Position numbers and translations under genes: made by a program. DNA of 64,000 bases. Origin: Sulfuricurvum sp. GTDB lineage: Bacteria > Campylobacterota > Campylobacteria > Campylobacterales > Sulfurimonadaceae. The notes beneath the pieces are model-generated. The model ran no database searches. It was not told the DNA's origin and saw only the letters and a list, made by a program, of their open reading frames with translations. Of the stretch, positions 8,237-17,498 are shown piece after piece. How positions within the stretch are numbered: position 1 is the stretch's first letter; each line of letters opens with the position of its first letter. Where the stretch lies: the NCBI RefSeq assembly GCF_028710345.1, contig NZ_JAQTUH010000001.1:372001-436000 (forward strand). Direction: 5' to 3'.

Positions 8237-10381
8237 ATGAGAGCCTCAATTTCCTTCCTAATCAGTATCTTTAGTATAGTTTTGATATTGTCATCATGTG
8301 GCTCTTCTGATAATTCGTCAACTTCTGATAGTGTTGTCAGTATAGATCGTATTGATATAAACAGTAGCACCCCGTATATCGGCATTAATATTAGTCAATT
8401 GAGTTATTGGGACGGTGCAAATGCCATGGTTGACATGGTTTTTGAATCTGAGTTTCGATCTAGCGAATGGGGATACGATGTAGGAGCAGATGTCGATGGA
8501 GCTCCTACACAGGATTTTAATCTCATTTTTTCATCACGAAGAGTTGCAATCGGGACGTATAAGCTTGTCTTTAAAGGAGAAGCTGAGCTTTATGTCTCCG
8601 GTACTCCTGAGATAGATGGTGAAGCAAGCCCTTATATTACAAATCTTGTTTATGATGCAACACACAATCTTACAACAGCTGATGTTGTAATCCCAAGCGT
8701 TATTACTAATAATTCGTATATTAATTTTAGCAACACTCGTCGTACATCAACATCTGCATTTCATAGTGGTGTTACGGATATCCATTTATGGCGTTCGAGC
8801 TATCCAACAGATGGTTCAGTTATTTTTACCAAAGAGTTTCTTAGGGCAATGAAATCGTTCCATTTAATTCGATGTATGGAGTTTATTTCTACCAATGAAA
8901 ATGATTCGGTGAATTGGTCAGAACGGACAACGATGCGACACTTGGGACGACCGATAAGTGGTCGTGAACAACCTTGGGAGTTAATGGTTCTCTTGGCAAA
9001 TGAAACGGGTAATGATCTATGGATTAATGTTCCTACTCGAGCAAATGATGACTACATCACTAAGCTTTCTCAACTTTTACGTTATGGATCAGATGGGATA
9101 AATCCTTATACATCAGTGCAACAAAATCCTATCTACCCACCTTTAAAAGAGGGGATACGTGTTTATGTTGAATATGGAAATGAGCTTTGGAATCCTGGAC
9201 CGGGATTTAGTGGATTTTATTGGGCTCGCGATTTTGCTGATGTAGCTCGCGCTCAGTTAAATCATCCCATAAATTATGACGGTACCGTTACGGATGATCA
9301 ATATCTGGCACTTCGCCGTTGGATAGCGTATCGTTCCTCCGTGATCAGTTTAACCTTTAGAAGGACTTTTGGCGATAAAGCGATGATGAATACGGTACGT
9401 CCCATCCTCTCTGCTCAAGCGAGTAACGGGAATGCATATTTGAGTGAGGAGCTTAAGTGGGCAGAGGGATTTTATGGAAAGATTCGCAACAATGCTCCCT
9501 ATAACGATACTCTTCGAACTGTTAATGAATTGTGGTGGGGAGGTGGTGGAGCGGCTTACTACGATTCAAATGTCTCTCCGTCAAGTTCATCTCAAGCTAC
9601 AATGAAAGGGTATTTTGATGGGCTTCCAACGGATGATTTTGCAAAAATGGTTGCTATTGATGCTACATGGACACGAGGATTTGGATTGGCGAATGTCGCT
9701 TATGAGGGGGGGCCAGAACCTGGTGGAAGTGCATTAGGAGGAACTGATGGAAACTCAACCCTATCCGCTTTGTACAATGCAGATACAAGAATGAAAGAAC
9801 GAATGATTGATGCCCACCGAATTTTTGAAGGAAATGGTGGTCAATTATTTGTCTACTACGTTTATAGCAGTTCCATTCCATGGAGTTTTGTCAATGATGT
9901 AACACCATCATTAGTTTCAGATACTAATACAACTAAACTTCAGGCGACACAGTTTATACGTTATGCCCCAAAATCGGCTCCCACGTTGGGTACTCTTTTG
10001 CCTGCTACAATCAGCCTTCATGACATGGATAAATCAATTATAATGGATAGTGAGGCAGGATGGGGGTACGATGGTATGGCGTATCGTCTAAGTCCAAGAA
10101 CCGATACTACACATGGCGAATTTGCACTTATTCCTGTTCGCAGTGCAGAAACAAAAGTTTATCGCGTCTCGCTTGTCAATTATGATCCCCCACAAGGTGC
10201 TCAGATAGAAATTCTTATAGACGGTATATCAGCAGGTATATGGACACTTCAGGGGTTCGTCGATGGTCAGGCTCATGTTAGTTCATCACTTAGTGTGACG
10301 ATTTCAAAAGGATTGCATATTGTGAGAATTCGATCACTACAAGGAACGCTCTGGATGAAAGAACTCTCTGTCGCAATTTAA
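8237..10381 (+). CDS. Secreted glycosidase-like lipoprotein
   Basis: This 714-residue protein has a lipoprotein signal peptide ending LILSSC (Cys near residue 21). It resembles a family of large secreted proteins often annotated as cellulose- or carbohydrate-binding. The N-terminal part holds GINISQLSYWDGANAMVDM and YKLVFKGE, a central barrel-like part holds LWINVPTRANDDYI and YVEYGNELWN, and a C-terminal beta-sandwich follows. The Asn-Glu in YGNELWN matches the acid/base position of clan GH-A glycosidases. An actual hydrolase activity and substrate are inferred and unproven. It stands alone, with an AT-rich upstream region. It is odd in a presumed chemolithoautotroph and may act on extracellular polysaccharide. 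Confidence 0.65.
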   Translation: MRASISFLISIFSIVLILSSCGSSDNSSTSDSVVSIDRIDINSSTPYIGINISQLSYWDGANAMVDMVFESEFRSSEWGYDVGADVDGAPTQDFNLIFSSRRVAIGTYKLVFKGEAELYVSGTPEIDGEASPYITNLVYDATHNLTTADVVIPSVITNNSYINFSNTRRTSTSAFHSGVTDIHLWRSSYPTDGSVIFTKEFLRAMKSFHLIRCMEFISTNENDSVNWSERTTMRHLGRPISGREQPWELMVLLANETGNDLWINVPTRANDDYITKLSQLLRYGSDGINPYTSVQQNPIYPPLKEGIRVYVEYGNELWNPGPGFSGFYWARDFADVARAQLNHPINYDGTVTDDQYLALRRWIAYRSSVISLTFRRTFGDKAMMNTVRPILSAQASNGNAYLSEELKWAEGFYGKIRNNAPYNDTLRTVNELWWGGGGAAYYDSNVSPSSSSQATMKGYFDGLPTDDFAKMVAIDATWTRGFGLANVAYEGGPEPGGSALGGTDGNSTLSALYNADTRMKERMIDAHRIFEGNGGQLFVYYVYSSSIPWSFVNDVTPSLVSDTNTTKLQATQFIRYAPKSAPTLGTLLPATISLHDMDKSIIMDSEAGWGYDGMAYRLSPRTDTTHGEFALIPVRSAETKVYRVSLVNYDPPQGAQIEILIDGISAGIWTLQGFVDGQAHVSSSLSVTISKGLHIVRIRSLQGTLWMKELSVAI

Positions 10382-10438
10382 ACGTAAAAATATAAACTTT
10401 TCTATACTATGTGTCATAAATCATTATGAGGGACAGAG

Positions 10439-11149
10439 ATGAAGAGAGTAGTATTGAGTATTGTCACAATGGCTATAGCGATAAATGCCGGTGAGATTTC
10501 TAAAGTAAGCCATGATAAATTGAAATACTATATCAATAGGGATACTGATACATGCGAATATTCACAAGTACTGGTTGAAAATAGCTACGACAAAACATTT
10601 AAAAATCAAGATGATGCTTTAACATTTATGGTCAAGGATTTTGAAAAAGCGTATAAAGGCAAATGTAAAGCTTTTGAGAATAAAGAAGAAAAAAGTGTTG
10701 ATATCTTTTGTAAAGGAAAAGTGAATGACGATGATATCAATATCATCTTTTTCTCGGATAAAGATAGCTGTACCGTGTGGAATGAAAAAGATTTAGCGCA
10801 TCAAGCGTTGGTGAGTAGTAATGATATGCAACTCGATTACATGAGAGATGGTTTAAAAGATTTTCAGTGGATATATAATGAAAAAGAAGATAAATGTTAT
10901 CCGACATTAGAACTGTTTAATGCTACGATGAGCCAAAAACCTATTACAAAAGGGTATGTGGCGAAAAATATGAGTGGCTACTTCGATAGTTTTCGTACTA
11001 TTATGAATGATTCTGAGACAGTAGTAACGGTATATATGGATGATAATAGAGCAAAAATAGAGATGAAGTCTCCTAATGGCGAAGAGAGTACTTTTTATTA
11101 TGGTTCAACCATGGATAATTGTAAGTCATGGAAAAATGCGACTAACTAA
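10439..11149 (+). CDS. Periplasmic protein of unknown function
   Basis: This 236-residue protein has a signal peptide (MKRVVLSIVTMAIAINAGE), predicting export. The mature part contains cysteines in spaced pairs (DTCEYS, GKCKAF, DIFCKG, DSCTVW, DKCYPT, MDNCKSW), suggesting several disulfides. The two halves have similar endings, so an internal duplication is possible. GAGGGACAG precedes the ATG. It converges on the EAL-like gene with a 4-nt overlap of stop codons. No family recognised. Confidence 0.6.
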   Translation: MKRVVLSIVTMAIAINAGEISKVSHDKLKYYINRDTDTCEYSQVLVENSYDKTFKNQDDALTFMVKDFEKAYKGKCKAFENKEEKSVDIFCKGKVNDDDINIIFFSDKDSCTVWNEKDLAHQALVSSNDMQLDYMRDGLKDFQWIYNEKEDKCYPTLELFNATMSQKPITKGYVAKNMSGYFDSFRTIMNDSETVVTVYMDDNRAKIEMKSPNGEESTFYYGSTMDNCKSWKNATN

Positions 11150-12351
11150 CGGTTAGGGATAATCATCTCTAATTGTTCATGCGTAACACCATACGATTTT
11201 AGTAATAATGAAGCGGTGGTAATATCACCATTCTCAAGTTTTATTGTTGCACTATACACTCTGCCAAGTATACCCGATGAGACGAGTAGAGCATCTTTGA
11301 TCTCATCGCTAGGGTGAAGATCGTGTATGATTTGTTCTATTGGAATATTGAGTAAATTTTCAAGTAGTGAATACAAAGCAACCAAGCGTGCGCTTTCGAT
11401 AAGGGAAGGATTGGCATTTGGGGATGCTAAGGTAAGTAGTTTGAGTACTAAATTTACCCGTTTTTGAGATAACAGAGTACATTCGTTGACTTCACCTGTA
11501 GAGCTTGTCCCTGATTTGGAATAGATAATGAGTAATAACCATTGCATAAATGCATTTTTCCCCATTCTCTCTATCATCTCTTTTACTGATGAGGCTTTAT
11601 CAAGATGTTGGGGTGTTGTTGAGGTTAAAAACTGGATGAGTTGCAACGATAATGCACACTGCTGTTTGAAGGAGTTATAAATTTCTTCGAATGAGGCATC
11701 GCTTTGTAAAAGTGAGAAGAGGGAGAGGACATCACCGTTTTTCGGATCAATATGGTTGTGGGTAATGAGATGGGATTTGGCGAAATAAAATCCTTGAAAA
11801 TAGTGAAAACCTAACATTCGATAGGCTTCAAAAACTTCCAAAAATTCGATCCGTTGAGCAATGAGTTTCATCTGTCCATAAGGGTTTGGGCGAGAGTTTA
11901 ACTGTTCAATATCGGTTTGATTAACATCAAATTTGGCGAACTCCATACATTCAAAAATGGGGGCAAATCTTTCAAAATAATCAGGGTTGAAAGAGGCGTT
12001 GTCGAGTGCAAAACGGTATCCGATGGAGTGATAATAGCGGATCGCTTCGTGTATTTGAGCCGTATGGCGCATATCTTCGGTCAGCTCAAAGACAAATTTA
12101 TCTTTGGGTAGGGTACGGATAATATCGGTGAGGAGCAGTGGACCATCGGTATTAATAAATGCCAAATGATCACCGATACTCGACTTGGTCCCGATTTGAT
12201 TCAGTAGATTGACTAACACGGAACTGGTAGCACGACGGGGGTCATCAAAACTACATTTTCCCTCTTCATCCCGATAATAAAACTCATATCCGAAAATCGT
12301 TTCATCCCCATTAAGAATAGGCTGACGTGCTAAAGTTGGTCTTTTAGTCAT
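11146..12351 (-). CDS. EAL-like/HDOD signalling protein (YuxH type)
   Basis: This cytoplasmic protein of 401 residues has an EAL-related domain (about 1-200) followed by an HDOD domain (about 205-400). The EAL signature is degenerate. ARQPIL replaces the EAL motif, the later motifs survive only partly (FELTED, FALDNA where LDD is expected, KFDV) and FQGFYFAKS closes the domain. Several Mg and c-di-GMP catalytic ligands are missing, so c-di-GMP hydrolysis is unlikely; binding or scaffolding is more plausible. Such proteins are common in Campylobacterota and related groups. It is monocistronic and divergent from the hydrogenase operon at 12533. Confidence 0.85.
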   Translation of the reverse strand: MTKRPTLARQPILNGDETIFGYEFYYRDEEGKCSFDDPRRATSSVLVNLLNQIGTKSSIGDHLAFINTDGPLLLTDIIRTLPKDKFVFELTEDMRHTAQIHEAIRYYHSIGYRFALDNASFNPDYFERFAPIFECMEFAKFDVNQTDIEQLNSRPNPYGQMKLIAQRIEFLEVFEAYRMLGFHYFQGFYFAKSHLITHNHIDPKNGDVLSLFSLLQSDASFEEIYNSFKQQCALSLQLIQFLTSTTPQHLDKASSVKEMIERMGKNAFMQWLLLIIYSKSGTSSTGEVNECTLLSQKRVNLVLKLLTLASPNANPSLIESARLVALYSLLENLLNIPIEQIIHDLHPSDEIKDALLVSSGILGRVYSATIKLENGDITTASLLLKSYGVTHEQLEMIIPNR

Positions 12352-12496
12352 ATTTTTATTGGCTTTATGTTATAGATATTATGAAGTGTAGCGTATTTTT
12401 ATAATGATTTTCAAGAATAAATCATAAGGTTTTTCGATAGTGTGTTTTTTAGTAAAAAATAATCGATTTTGTAACATTTTTTAGTTTTTAATGTGA

Positions 12497-12502
12497 TATA
12501 AT
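12497..12502 (+). promoter_or_regulatory. -10 box of the Ech-like hydrogenase operon
   Basis: TATAAT preceded by TGTGA lies about 30 nt before the ATG at 12533, after a T-rich stretch. The -10 sits in a small palindrome GTGAT-ATA-ATCAC (12494-12506) that could bind a repressor. It is the only clear promoter before 21612. Confidence 0.6.
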
Positions 12503-12532
12503 CACTGGATAACCGTTCCTAAAGGGTCACAG

Positions 12533-14299
12533 ATGGAGATGGTATTAACACTTATTGGATTGCCGATTTTGGCATCATTGCTTTTACTCTTATTCCCTGA
12601 AAAAAGGGTTCAATATACTATTGCCGTGATAACTTTGTTTATTCTCAGTGTGGTCTCTTTATCCCTATTTAATCGTGTTGAGGTATTATCGTTTCACCTT
12701 TCTCATACGATAAATGGTGCGATTGTTGCTGCTGATGTCGTACTGCTTCTTTTCTTCTTTTATCAAGGTAAACTCTTTCATCATTCAAAAGTGATGGCGC
12801 TTGCAGCGGTACAGTTGGTATTGTATGGATATATCGAGTCTATTGCTCCAGAGGCGGGATCGGCAGAGATTGTCGTCAATAATCTATCTGCATTTATGTT
12901 TTTGATTATCAATGGAGTGGGGGGGATTATCGTCCTCTATTCGGTCAAATATATGGAGGATGAACCGACGTCTCCTCTCAAAAAGCGTCTTTTTGTCGGG
13001 GGGATGCTGGTGTTTCTCTCGGTGATGAATCTCATCGTCATCGCTAACTCTATCCTCCTCTTCTTTTTCTTGTTCGAGATGACGACACTCGCATCGTATC
13101 TGTTGATAGCCTTTAGAAATGATGAAGTGAGTCGTGCCAATGCCCTCAAAGCCCTCTGGATGAATCAGATCGGCGGAGTGGTGATTTTACTGGGAGCTTT
13201 GGTGGCTATCATCGGGTTTAAGACAGTCATGTTCGATACATTATTACAAAGTTCAGGGGGGATGGTGTTGTTTTCTATCGCACTTCTCTCGATGGCGGCT
13301 TTGGTGAAGGGGGCTTCGATTCCGTTCGAGGGGTGGTTGCTTGGGGCGATGGTGGCACCCACACCCGTGAGCGCAATGCTCCATTCGGCGGCAATGGTTA
13401 AAATCGCCCCCTATCTGATCCTCAAGCTTGCCCCTGCGTTGGCGGTGAGTATGGTCGGAGGGATTATCTCGATTATCGGGGCGTTGGTGTTCGTGAGCGC
13501 TTCGTATTTGGCACTCTCACGCTCGGTGCTCAAAGAGATTTTGGGATATTCCACCGTGGCGTTGTTGGGATTGATGATGTCATTGGCGGCTATCGGGAGT
13601 GAGGAGAGTATGAACCTCGCGATGGCGTTGATGCTTTTTCATGCCCTCTCTAAAGCGTTGCTGTTTCTCTCTGCAGGGGTGTTGGAGCGTCTTCATCACG
13701 CCAAAGATATTGAGGATATGAAAGGGATGGTGACCCGTTCGCCCAAAACCGTCGGATTTATCCTCTTTGGATTTGTCTCGTTGACCCTCCCGCCGTTCGG
13801 TCTGTTTATGGGGAAACTCTTTGCGATCAGCTCTATCGCCTCACTGCTCAAAGAACACCCCTCCAATCTGATCATCCTCCTCTCACTGATCGTCGGAAGC
13901 GCTTTGATGGTACTTCTCTATTTTAAAGTGGCGTCGGCACTTCTCTCTGCCCCTTGCGATGTTGAAGCCTCCGAAGCGATTGCGATCCCGAGTGGTTTTA
14001 ATGTGCCGTTGGTGTTGTTGAGTATTTTCATTGTGATCGGGGCGCTCGGCTACATTATGATGCAACACAATATTTTTGTCGTACTGTTGGCGTTGCCGAT
14101 GCTCTTTGTTTTTGCTCTCCCCTCCTTGATTCGTCGGATGGATCGGTATGACCGTTCACAGCCGTATCATTGCGGTGAAAAAGAGCCGTTTGATGCGGCG
14201 TTAGTTTATTATGAACCCTCTAACAAAGTTCAGTTGCTTCTTTATTGGGGTTTCGGAATTCTCTTTGTCGCCGTAGCGATGGTAGGAGCGTTGTCATGA
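12533..14299 (+). CDS. echA: Ech-like hydrogenase proton-pumping subunit (NuoL/EchA family)
   Basis: This integral membrane antiporter-like protein of 588 residues has about 15 hydrophobic segments. It carries the hallmark Lys/His-bearing region around KGASIPFEGWLLGAMVAPTP and SAMLHSAAMVK, and the C-terminal YHCGEKEPFDAALVYY, typical of the terminal part of Ech/Hyf large membrane subunits. It would translocate H+ or Na+ in a group 4 [NiFe] hydrogenase. It is first of six genes in the order of the Methanosarcina echABCDEF operon and overlaps the next gene by 4 nt (ATGA). The symbol follows that order; Hyf/Coo naming would also be defensible. Confidence 0.85.
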   Translation: MEMVLTLIGLPILASLLLLLFPEKRVQYTIAVITLFILSVVSLSLFNRVEVLSFHLSHTINGAIVAADVVLLLFFFYQGKLFHHSKVMALAAVQLVLYGYIESIAPEAGSAEIVVNNLSAFMFLIINGVGGIIVLYSVKYMEDEPTSPLKKRLFVGGMLVFLSVMNLIVIANSILLFFFLFEMTTLASYLLIAFRNDEVSRANALKALWMNQIGGVVILLGALVAIIGFKTVMFDTLLQSSGGMVLFSIALLSMAALVKGASIPFEGWLLGAMVAPTPVSAMLHSAAMVKIAPYLILKLAPALAVSMVGGIISIIGALVFVSASYLALSRSVLKEILGYSTVALLGLMMSLAAIGSEESMNLAMALMLFHALSKALLFLSAGVLERLHHAKDIEDMKGMVTRSPKTVGFILFGFVSLTLPPFGLFMGKLFAISSIASLLKEHPSNLIILLSLIVGSALMVLLYFKVASALLSAPCDVEASEAIAIPSGFNVPLVLLSIFIVIGALGYIMMQHNIFVVLLALPMLFVFALPSLIRRMDRYDRSQPYHCGEKEPFDAALVYYEPSNKVQLLLYWGFGILFVAVAMVGALS

Positions 14300-15114
14300 T
14301 TTGGGTATGGATAGCTTTGGCTCCGATTTTAGGAGGATTGGTCTATGGGGGAGAGAGGGTATTACGGGCTCGGATGCAGCGACGGCAGGGCCCTCCGTTC
14401 TTGCAACCGTTTTACGATATGTTCAAACTTCTCGATAAACGGACATTGATCGTCCACGCTCCTCATGCTCTCCTCGCACTCGCCCATTTTTTCGTCTTGT
14501 GGTTCAGTGTCGCGGCGATCTTTTTGGGATGGAATCTCCTCTATATCATTTTTCTCCACCTTTTCGCCCAACTTCTCCTCATTTTAGCGGGATACAGCGT
14601 ACGCTCCGCCTATTCGCATGTAGGAGCGAACCGAGAATTGCTGATGGTGGTGGCGTATGAGCCGATACTGATTTTGGTGGCGGTGGGGCTGTATCTGGTG
14701 AGCGGAAGTTTCGAGGTTTCACAGATCCTCAAATCTGGCGGTTACCTGAGCCAGTTGCCGCTGTTGTTTGCCGCATTGTTGATGATTATCCCGATCAAAG
14801 TGAAAAAATCGCCGTTCGATGTCGGTGAAGCGCATCAGGAGATTGTCGGTGGGGTCGAGATCGAGTACAGCGGGGTATTTTACGAGTTTTTGTATATGTC
14901 GCGGTTTCTCGAATATATCTTTATCTACAGTTTTGTTTACCTTTTCGGCGGCGAGTCGCATTGGCTAGGTGCAGTATTGGTCGCGGGGGTCTTTTTGCTC
15001 GTCAATCTCGTCGATAATGCGACCGTCCGTGTGAGACCTGCGCAGATGGTAAAAATCATCTATACGGTTGCAATGGGCTTGGCAATACTCAATCTCACGG
15101 GGGTGCTCCTATGA
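14296..15114 (+). CDS. echB: Ech-like hydrogenase membrane subunit (NuoH/EchB family)
   Basis: This 272-residue protein has about eight transmembrane segments and anchors the hydrogenase module to the membrane subunit. The family regions ARMQRRQGPPFLQPFYD and the conserved cytoplasmic loop SPFDVGEAHQEIVGGVEIE are plain. The start ATG at 14296 was chosen over upstream in-frame codons because it overlaps the echA stop (ATGA) and begins MIWVWIALAPILGG like homologues. It overlaps echC by 4 nt. Confidence 0.88.
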   Translation: MIWVWIALAPILGGLVYGGERVLRARMQRRQGPPFLQPFYDMFKLLDKRTLIVHAPHALLALAHFFVLWFSVAAIFLGWNLLYIIFLHLFAQLLLILAGYSVRSAYSHVGANRELLMVVAYEPILILVAVGLYLVSGSFEVSQILKSGGYLSQLPLLFAALLMIIPIKVKKSPFDVGEAHQEIVGGVEIEYSGVFYEFLYMSRFLEYIFIYSFVYLFGGESHWLGAVLVAGVFLLVNLVDNATVRVRPAQMVKIIYTVAMGLAILNLTGVLL

Positions 15115-15641
15115 AATTCTTTACCCCTTTTCGGAAAAAATCACCGTGGGTATTGCACTACAATGCGGGGAGTTGCAACGGCTGTGACATCGAAATCCTC
15201 GCCTCCCTCGCCCCCAAATACGATCTGGAACGTTTCGGGGTGATTAACACGGGAAATCCGAAACAGTCCGATATTTTCCTCGTGACGGGTCCGGTGACCT
15301 ACCGTTCCCGCGAGCGTCTCGTCGAGCTCTACTCCCAAATCCCTGAACCAAAAGTGGTCGTGGCGGTGGGATCGTGTACGGCGACGGGGGGTGTGTTTCG
15401 GGGGATGTACAACGTCGAAGACGGGATCGATCGTTATATCCCCGTCGATGTCTATGTCCCCGGATGTGCCGCATCGCCGCAACTCATTATCGATGCGATA
15501 GTTAAAGCTCTGGAAGTGCTCGAAGCGAAAAGTAAAGAGATCGAAAAGCCGTTCAAACTCTTCGGTGCAATAGAGACGATACATAATAAACTCAGCCGCC
15601 TCAACATGGCAACAAAGGTGGAACCTCATGCGAAAGATTGA
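15111..15641 (+). CDS. echC: Ech-like hydrogenase small subunit (NuoB/EchC family)
   Basis: This 176-residue cytoplasmic subunit carries the proximal [4Fe-4S] cluster. The four expected ligands are present: Cys22 and Cys25 in AGSCNGCDIE, Cys89 in VGSC, and Cys119 in VPGC. This contrasts with the three other small subunits of the window, which have lost the second Cys. No Tat signal, so it stays on the cytoplasmic face. It overlaps echD by 14 nt. Confidence 0.9.
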   Translation: MKFFTPFRKKSPWVLHYNAGSCNGCDIEILASLAPKYDLERFGVINTGNPKQSDIFLVTGPVTYRSRERLVELYSQIPEPKVVVAVGSCTATGGVFRGMYNVEDGIDRYIPVDVYVPGCAASPQLIIDAIVKALEVLEAKSKEIEKPFKLFGAIETIHNKLSRLNMATKVEPHAKD

Positions 15642-15972
15642 AACGACACTCACGACGCTGTTGAGCGACATCGGAGCGTTTTACGAAGCGAAAAAATGGC
15701 ATTTTCTAAGTGTTAACGGGATCGATTTGGGGGAAGGGAAGATCGAGCTCCAATGGATTTTCTCACAATATGGGGTTAAAGATGAAGTGGTGATTTATTA
15801 TGCCCTGAGCGATTATGAAACCCCTGTCCCCTCGATTGTCACTCTGATCCCCTCCGCATTTATGGGAGAGAGGGAAATTGTTGATATGTTCGGGCTGAAA
15901 GTGGAAGGTGCGGTGAGTGGACTTTATCTCGATGAGGATTCATTGCCGCATCCGCTTAGGGGGGAATCATGA
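15628..15972 (+). CDS. echD: Ech-like hydrogenase subunit (NuoC/EchD family)
   Basis: A 114-residue hydrophilic subunit with the NuoC-type ending FMGEREIVDMFGLKVEG and LPHPLRGES. It helps join the small and large subunits. It is short for NuoC but normal for EchD-type proteins. It overlaps its neighbours at both ends (14 nt and 4 nt), consistent with one translationally coupled operon. Confidence 0.85.
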   Translation: MRKIETTLTTLLSDIGAFYEAKKWHFLSVNGIDLGEGKIELQWIFSQYGVKDEVVIYYALSDYETPVPSIVTLIPSAFMGEREIVDMFGLKVEGAVSGLYLDEDSLPHPLRGES

Positions 15973-17054
15973 AAAAAACGATCCAAATCCCTCTGGGGTC
16001 ACAGCATATTTCTCTATTGGAGCCGATACGGTTTAAGTTTGAGTGCGAGAACGAAAAAATCATCGGGGTAGATGCCGATGTTGGGTTTGTCCATCGCGGG
16101 GTGGAGCTGGCATGTACTCGTAGTTTTGAGTTTAAACAGGTGGGGTATGTTGTCGCCCGTGTTTGTGGTCTTTGCGCTATTACCCATTCGCTCTCGTATA
16201 CGTTAGCCGTCGAAAAACTATTGGGCTATGTTGCAAATGATCGGATTAAATATCTGCGGATGTTGATGGTGGAGCTGGATCGTATCCACTCCCACATGCT
16301 CTGTCTCGCCCATACGGCGGAGAATGCAGGATTTGAAGCCCTCTTTATGCAGATTATGGGGGATCGGGAACTGATTATGGACGTTCAAGAGGCGATTAGC
16401 GGGAATCGTGTCCAGTTTGATTATATCTCCATCGGCGGAGTGAACCGTGATTTGACTCCCGAATTGGTGGCACTGATCCATAAAAACCTCGGATTACTAT
16501 CAAATAAAATTGATACGCTGATCGGAATGTTTGACAATAACTGGTCGCTCTCGCTCAAATACAAAGGGGTAGGGGTGCTGAGTCTGGAAGATGCGTACAT
16601 CTACAATGCTCTGGGACCGTTGGCTCGTGCGGCGGGATTGGCAACCGATGTCCGCGCTGAGACGAGTGATTTTCCTTATGAAGATATCGGGTATAAAATG
16701 ATTCTTGAATCTAGCGGAGACATCCATGCCCGTAACTTCATCCGCCTTCGAGAGATCGTTAATTCGATAGAAATGTGCCAAAATATTGTGAATAACCTCC
16801 CAGTAGGAGAGATCCAAGAGAAGGCAAAAGGGAAACCCAGCGGCGAAGCGGTGGTTCGCGTCGAAGCGCCGCGCGGTGAGCTCTTTTATCTGGTGCGGGG
16901 GAGCGGTCAAAATATGCTGGATCGTGTTCGGATCAAAACTCCGACCTTTTCGGCGATTCCGGCGATGATGGAGGTCTTTAAAGGCGCTGAGTATGCCGAT
17001 GCTCCCGCTATCCTCGCCTCGTTCGATCCGTGTATGTCGTGTACGGCGAAGTAG
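15969..17054 (+). CDS. echE: Ech-like hydrogenase large subunit (NuoD/EchE family)
   Basis: This 361-residue catalytic subunit has both NiFe ligand pairs: Cys66/Cys69 in RVCGLCAITHS and Cys355/Cys358 in DPCMSCTAK. It is therefore a hydrogenase and not complex I NuoD, which lacks them. The protein stops three residues after the last Cys, so there is no C-terminal peptide for a maturation protease to remove. That is known for sensory hydrogenases and some group 4 enzymes. Assembly would need only the Hyp proteins encoded at 33.8 kb and 46-51 kb. Confidence 0.92.
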   Translation: MKKTIQIPLGSQHISLLEPIRFKFECENEKIIGVDADVGFVHRGVELACTRSFEFKQVGYVVARVCGLCAITHSLSYTLAVEKLLGYVANDRIKYLRMLMVELDRIHSHMLCLAHTAENAGFEALFMQIMGDRELIMDVQEAISGNRVQFDYISIGGVNRDLTPELVALIHKNLGLLSNKIDTLIGMFDNNWSLSLKYKGVGVLSLEDAYIYNALGPLARAAGLATDVRAETSDFPYEDIGYKMILESSGDIHARNFIRLREIVNSIEMCQNIVNNLPVGEIQEKAKGKPSGEAVVRVEAPRGELFYLVRGSGQNMLDRVRIKTPTFSAIPAMMEVFKGAEYADAPAILASFDPCMSCTAK

Positions 17055-17063
17055 GAGGTTCAG

Positions 17064-17495
17064 ATGTTTAAATCAATGTTAGAAGCATTTTTGAATCTCT
17101 TTCGACCGATCCGAACCCACCAATACCCTGCCGAAGAGATAGTTTTGCCGAGCGGGTATCGGGGACTGATCGAATACGGGATAGATGCGTGTATTTTCTG
17201 TGATAAATGCGAAAAAGTGTGTCCTCCTGGGGCGATCCTCTTTTTTCAGAATGAAGATGGGACGAAAATGTATCGCTATAACCCGTGGCTCTGTATCTAC
17301 TGTGGCGAATGTGTTCGCGCCTGCCCGAAACCGCAGGAGGCATTGTGGCAAAGTGAAACGAAACAGCAATCTGCCCTAAAAGAAGATGGGGCAAACGATG
17401 GGTGGTTCGTGTGGGAAGCATCGTGCAAGGAGAGTCGCGAAGCATACGCGGCTGCTAAAAAATCGGCTAAAATTCAAAACAAGAGTGAGGAGTAG
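17064..17495 (+). CDS. echF: Ech-like hydrogenase polyferredoxin subunit (EchF/NuoI family)
   Basis: This 143-residue protein has two [4Fe-4S] motifs, CIFCDKCEKVCP and CIYCGECVRACP, between residues ~40 and ~90, plus a Lys-rich C-terminal tail. It passes electrons between a soluble ferredoxin and the EchC cluster. It lies nine nt after echE with its own AGGAGG. Its stop codon directly abuts the start of the fused flavoprotein-hydrogenase gene, so the two hydrogenases appear to share a transcript. Confidence 0.88.
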   Translation: MFKSMLEAFLNLFRPIRTHQYPAEEIVLPSGYRGLIEYGIDACIFCDKCEKVCPPGAILFFQNEDGTKMYRYNPWLCIYCGECVRACPKPQEALWQSETKQQSALKEDGANDGWFVWEASCKESREAYAAAKKSAKIQNKSEE

Positions 17496-17498
17496 ATG

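Noticed and set aside
11146-12351. Active c-di-GMP phosphodiesterase
   Set aside because: The EAL motif and an LDD aspartate are replaced, so only a degenerate EAL-like domain can be claimed.
15141-15671. Long minus-strand frame opposite echC
   Set aside because: It is a shadow of the coding strand with no ribosome site and a composition typical of antisense frames.
12533-17495. Complex I (nuo) fragment
   Set aside because: The NuoD-like subunit has both NiFe Cys pairs (RVCGLC and DPCMSC) that complex I lacks, and gene number and order match Ech-type hydrogenase.
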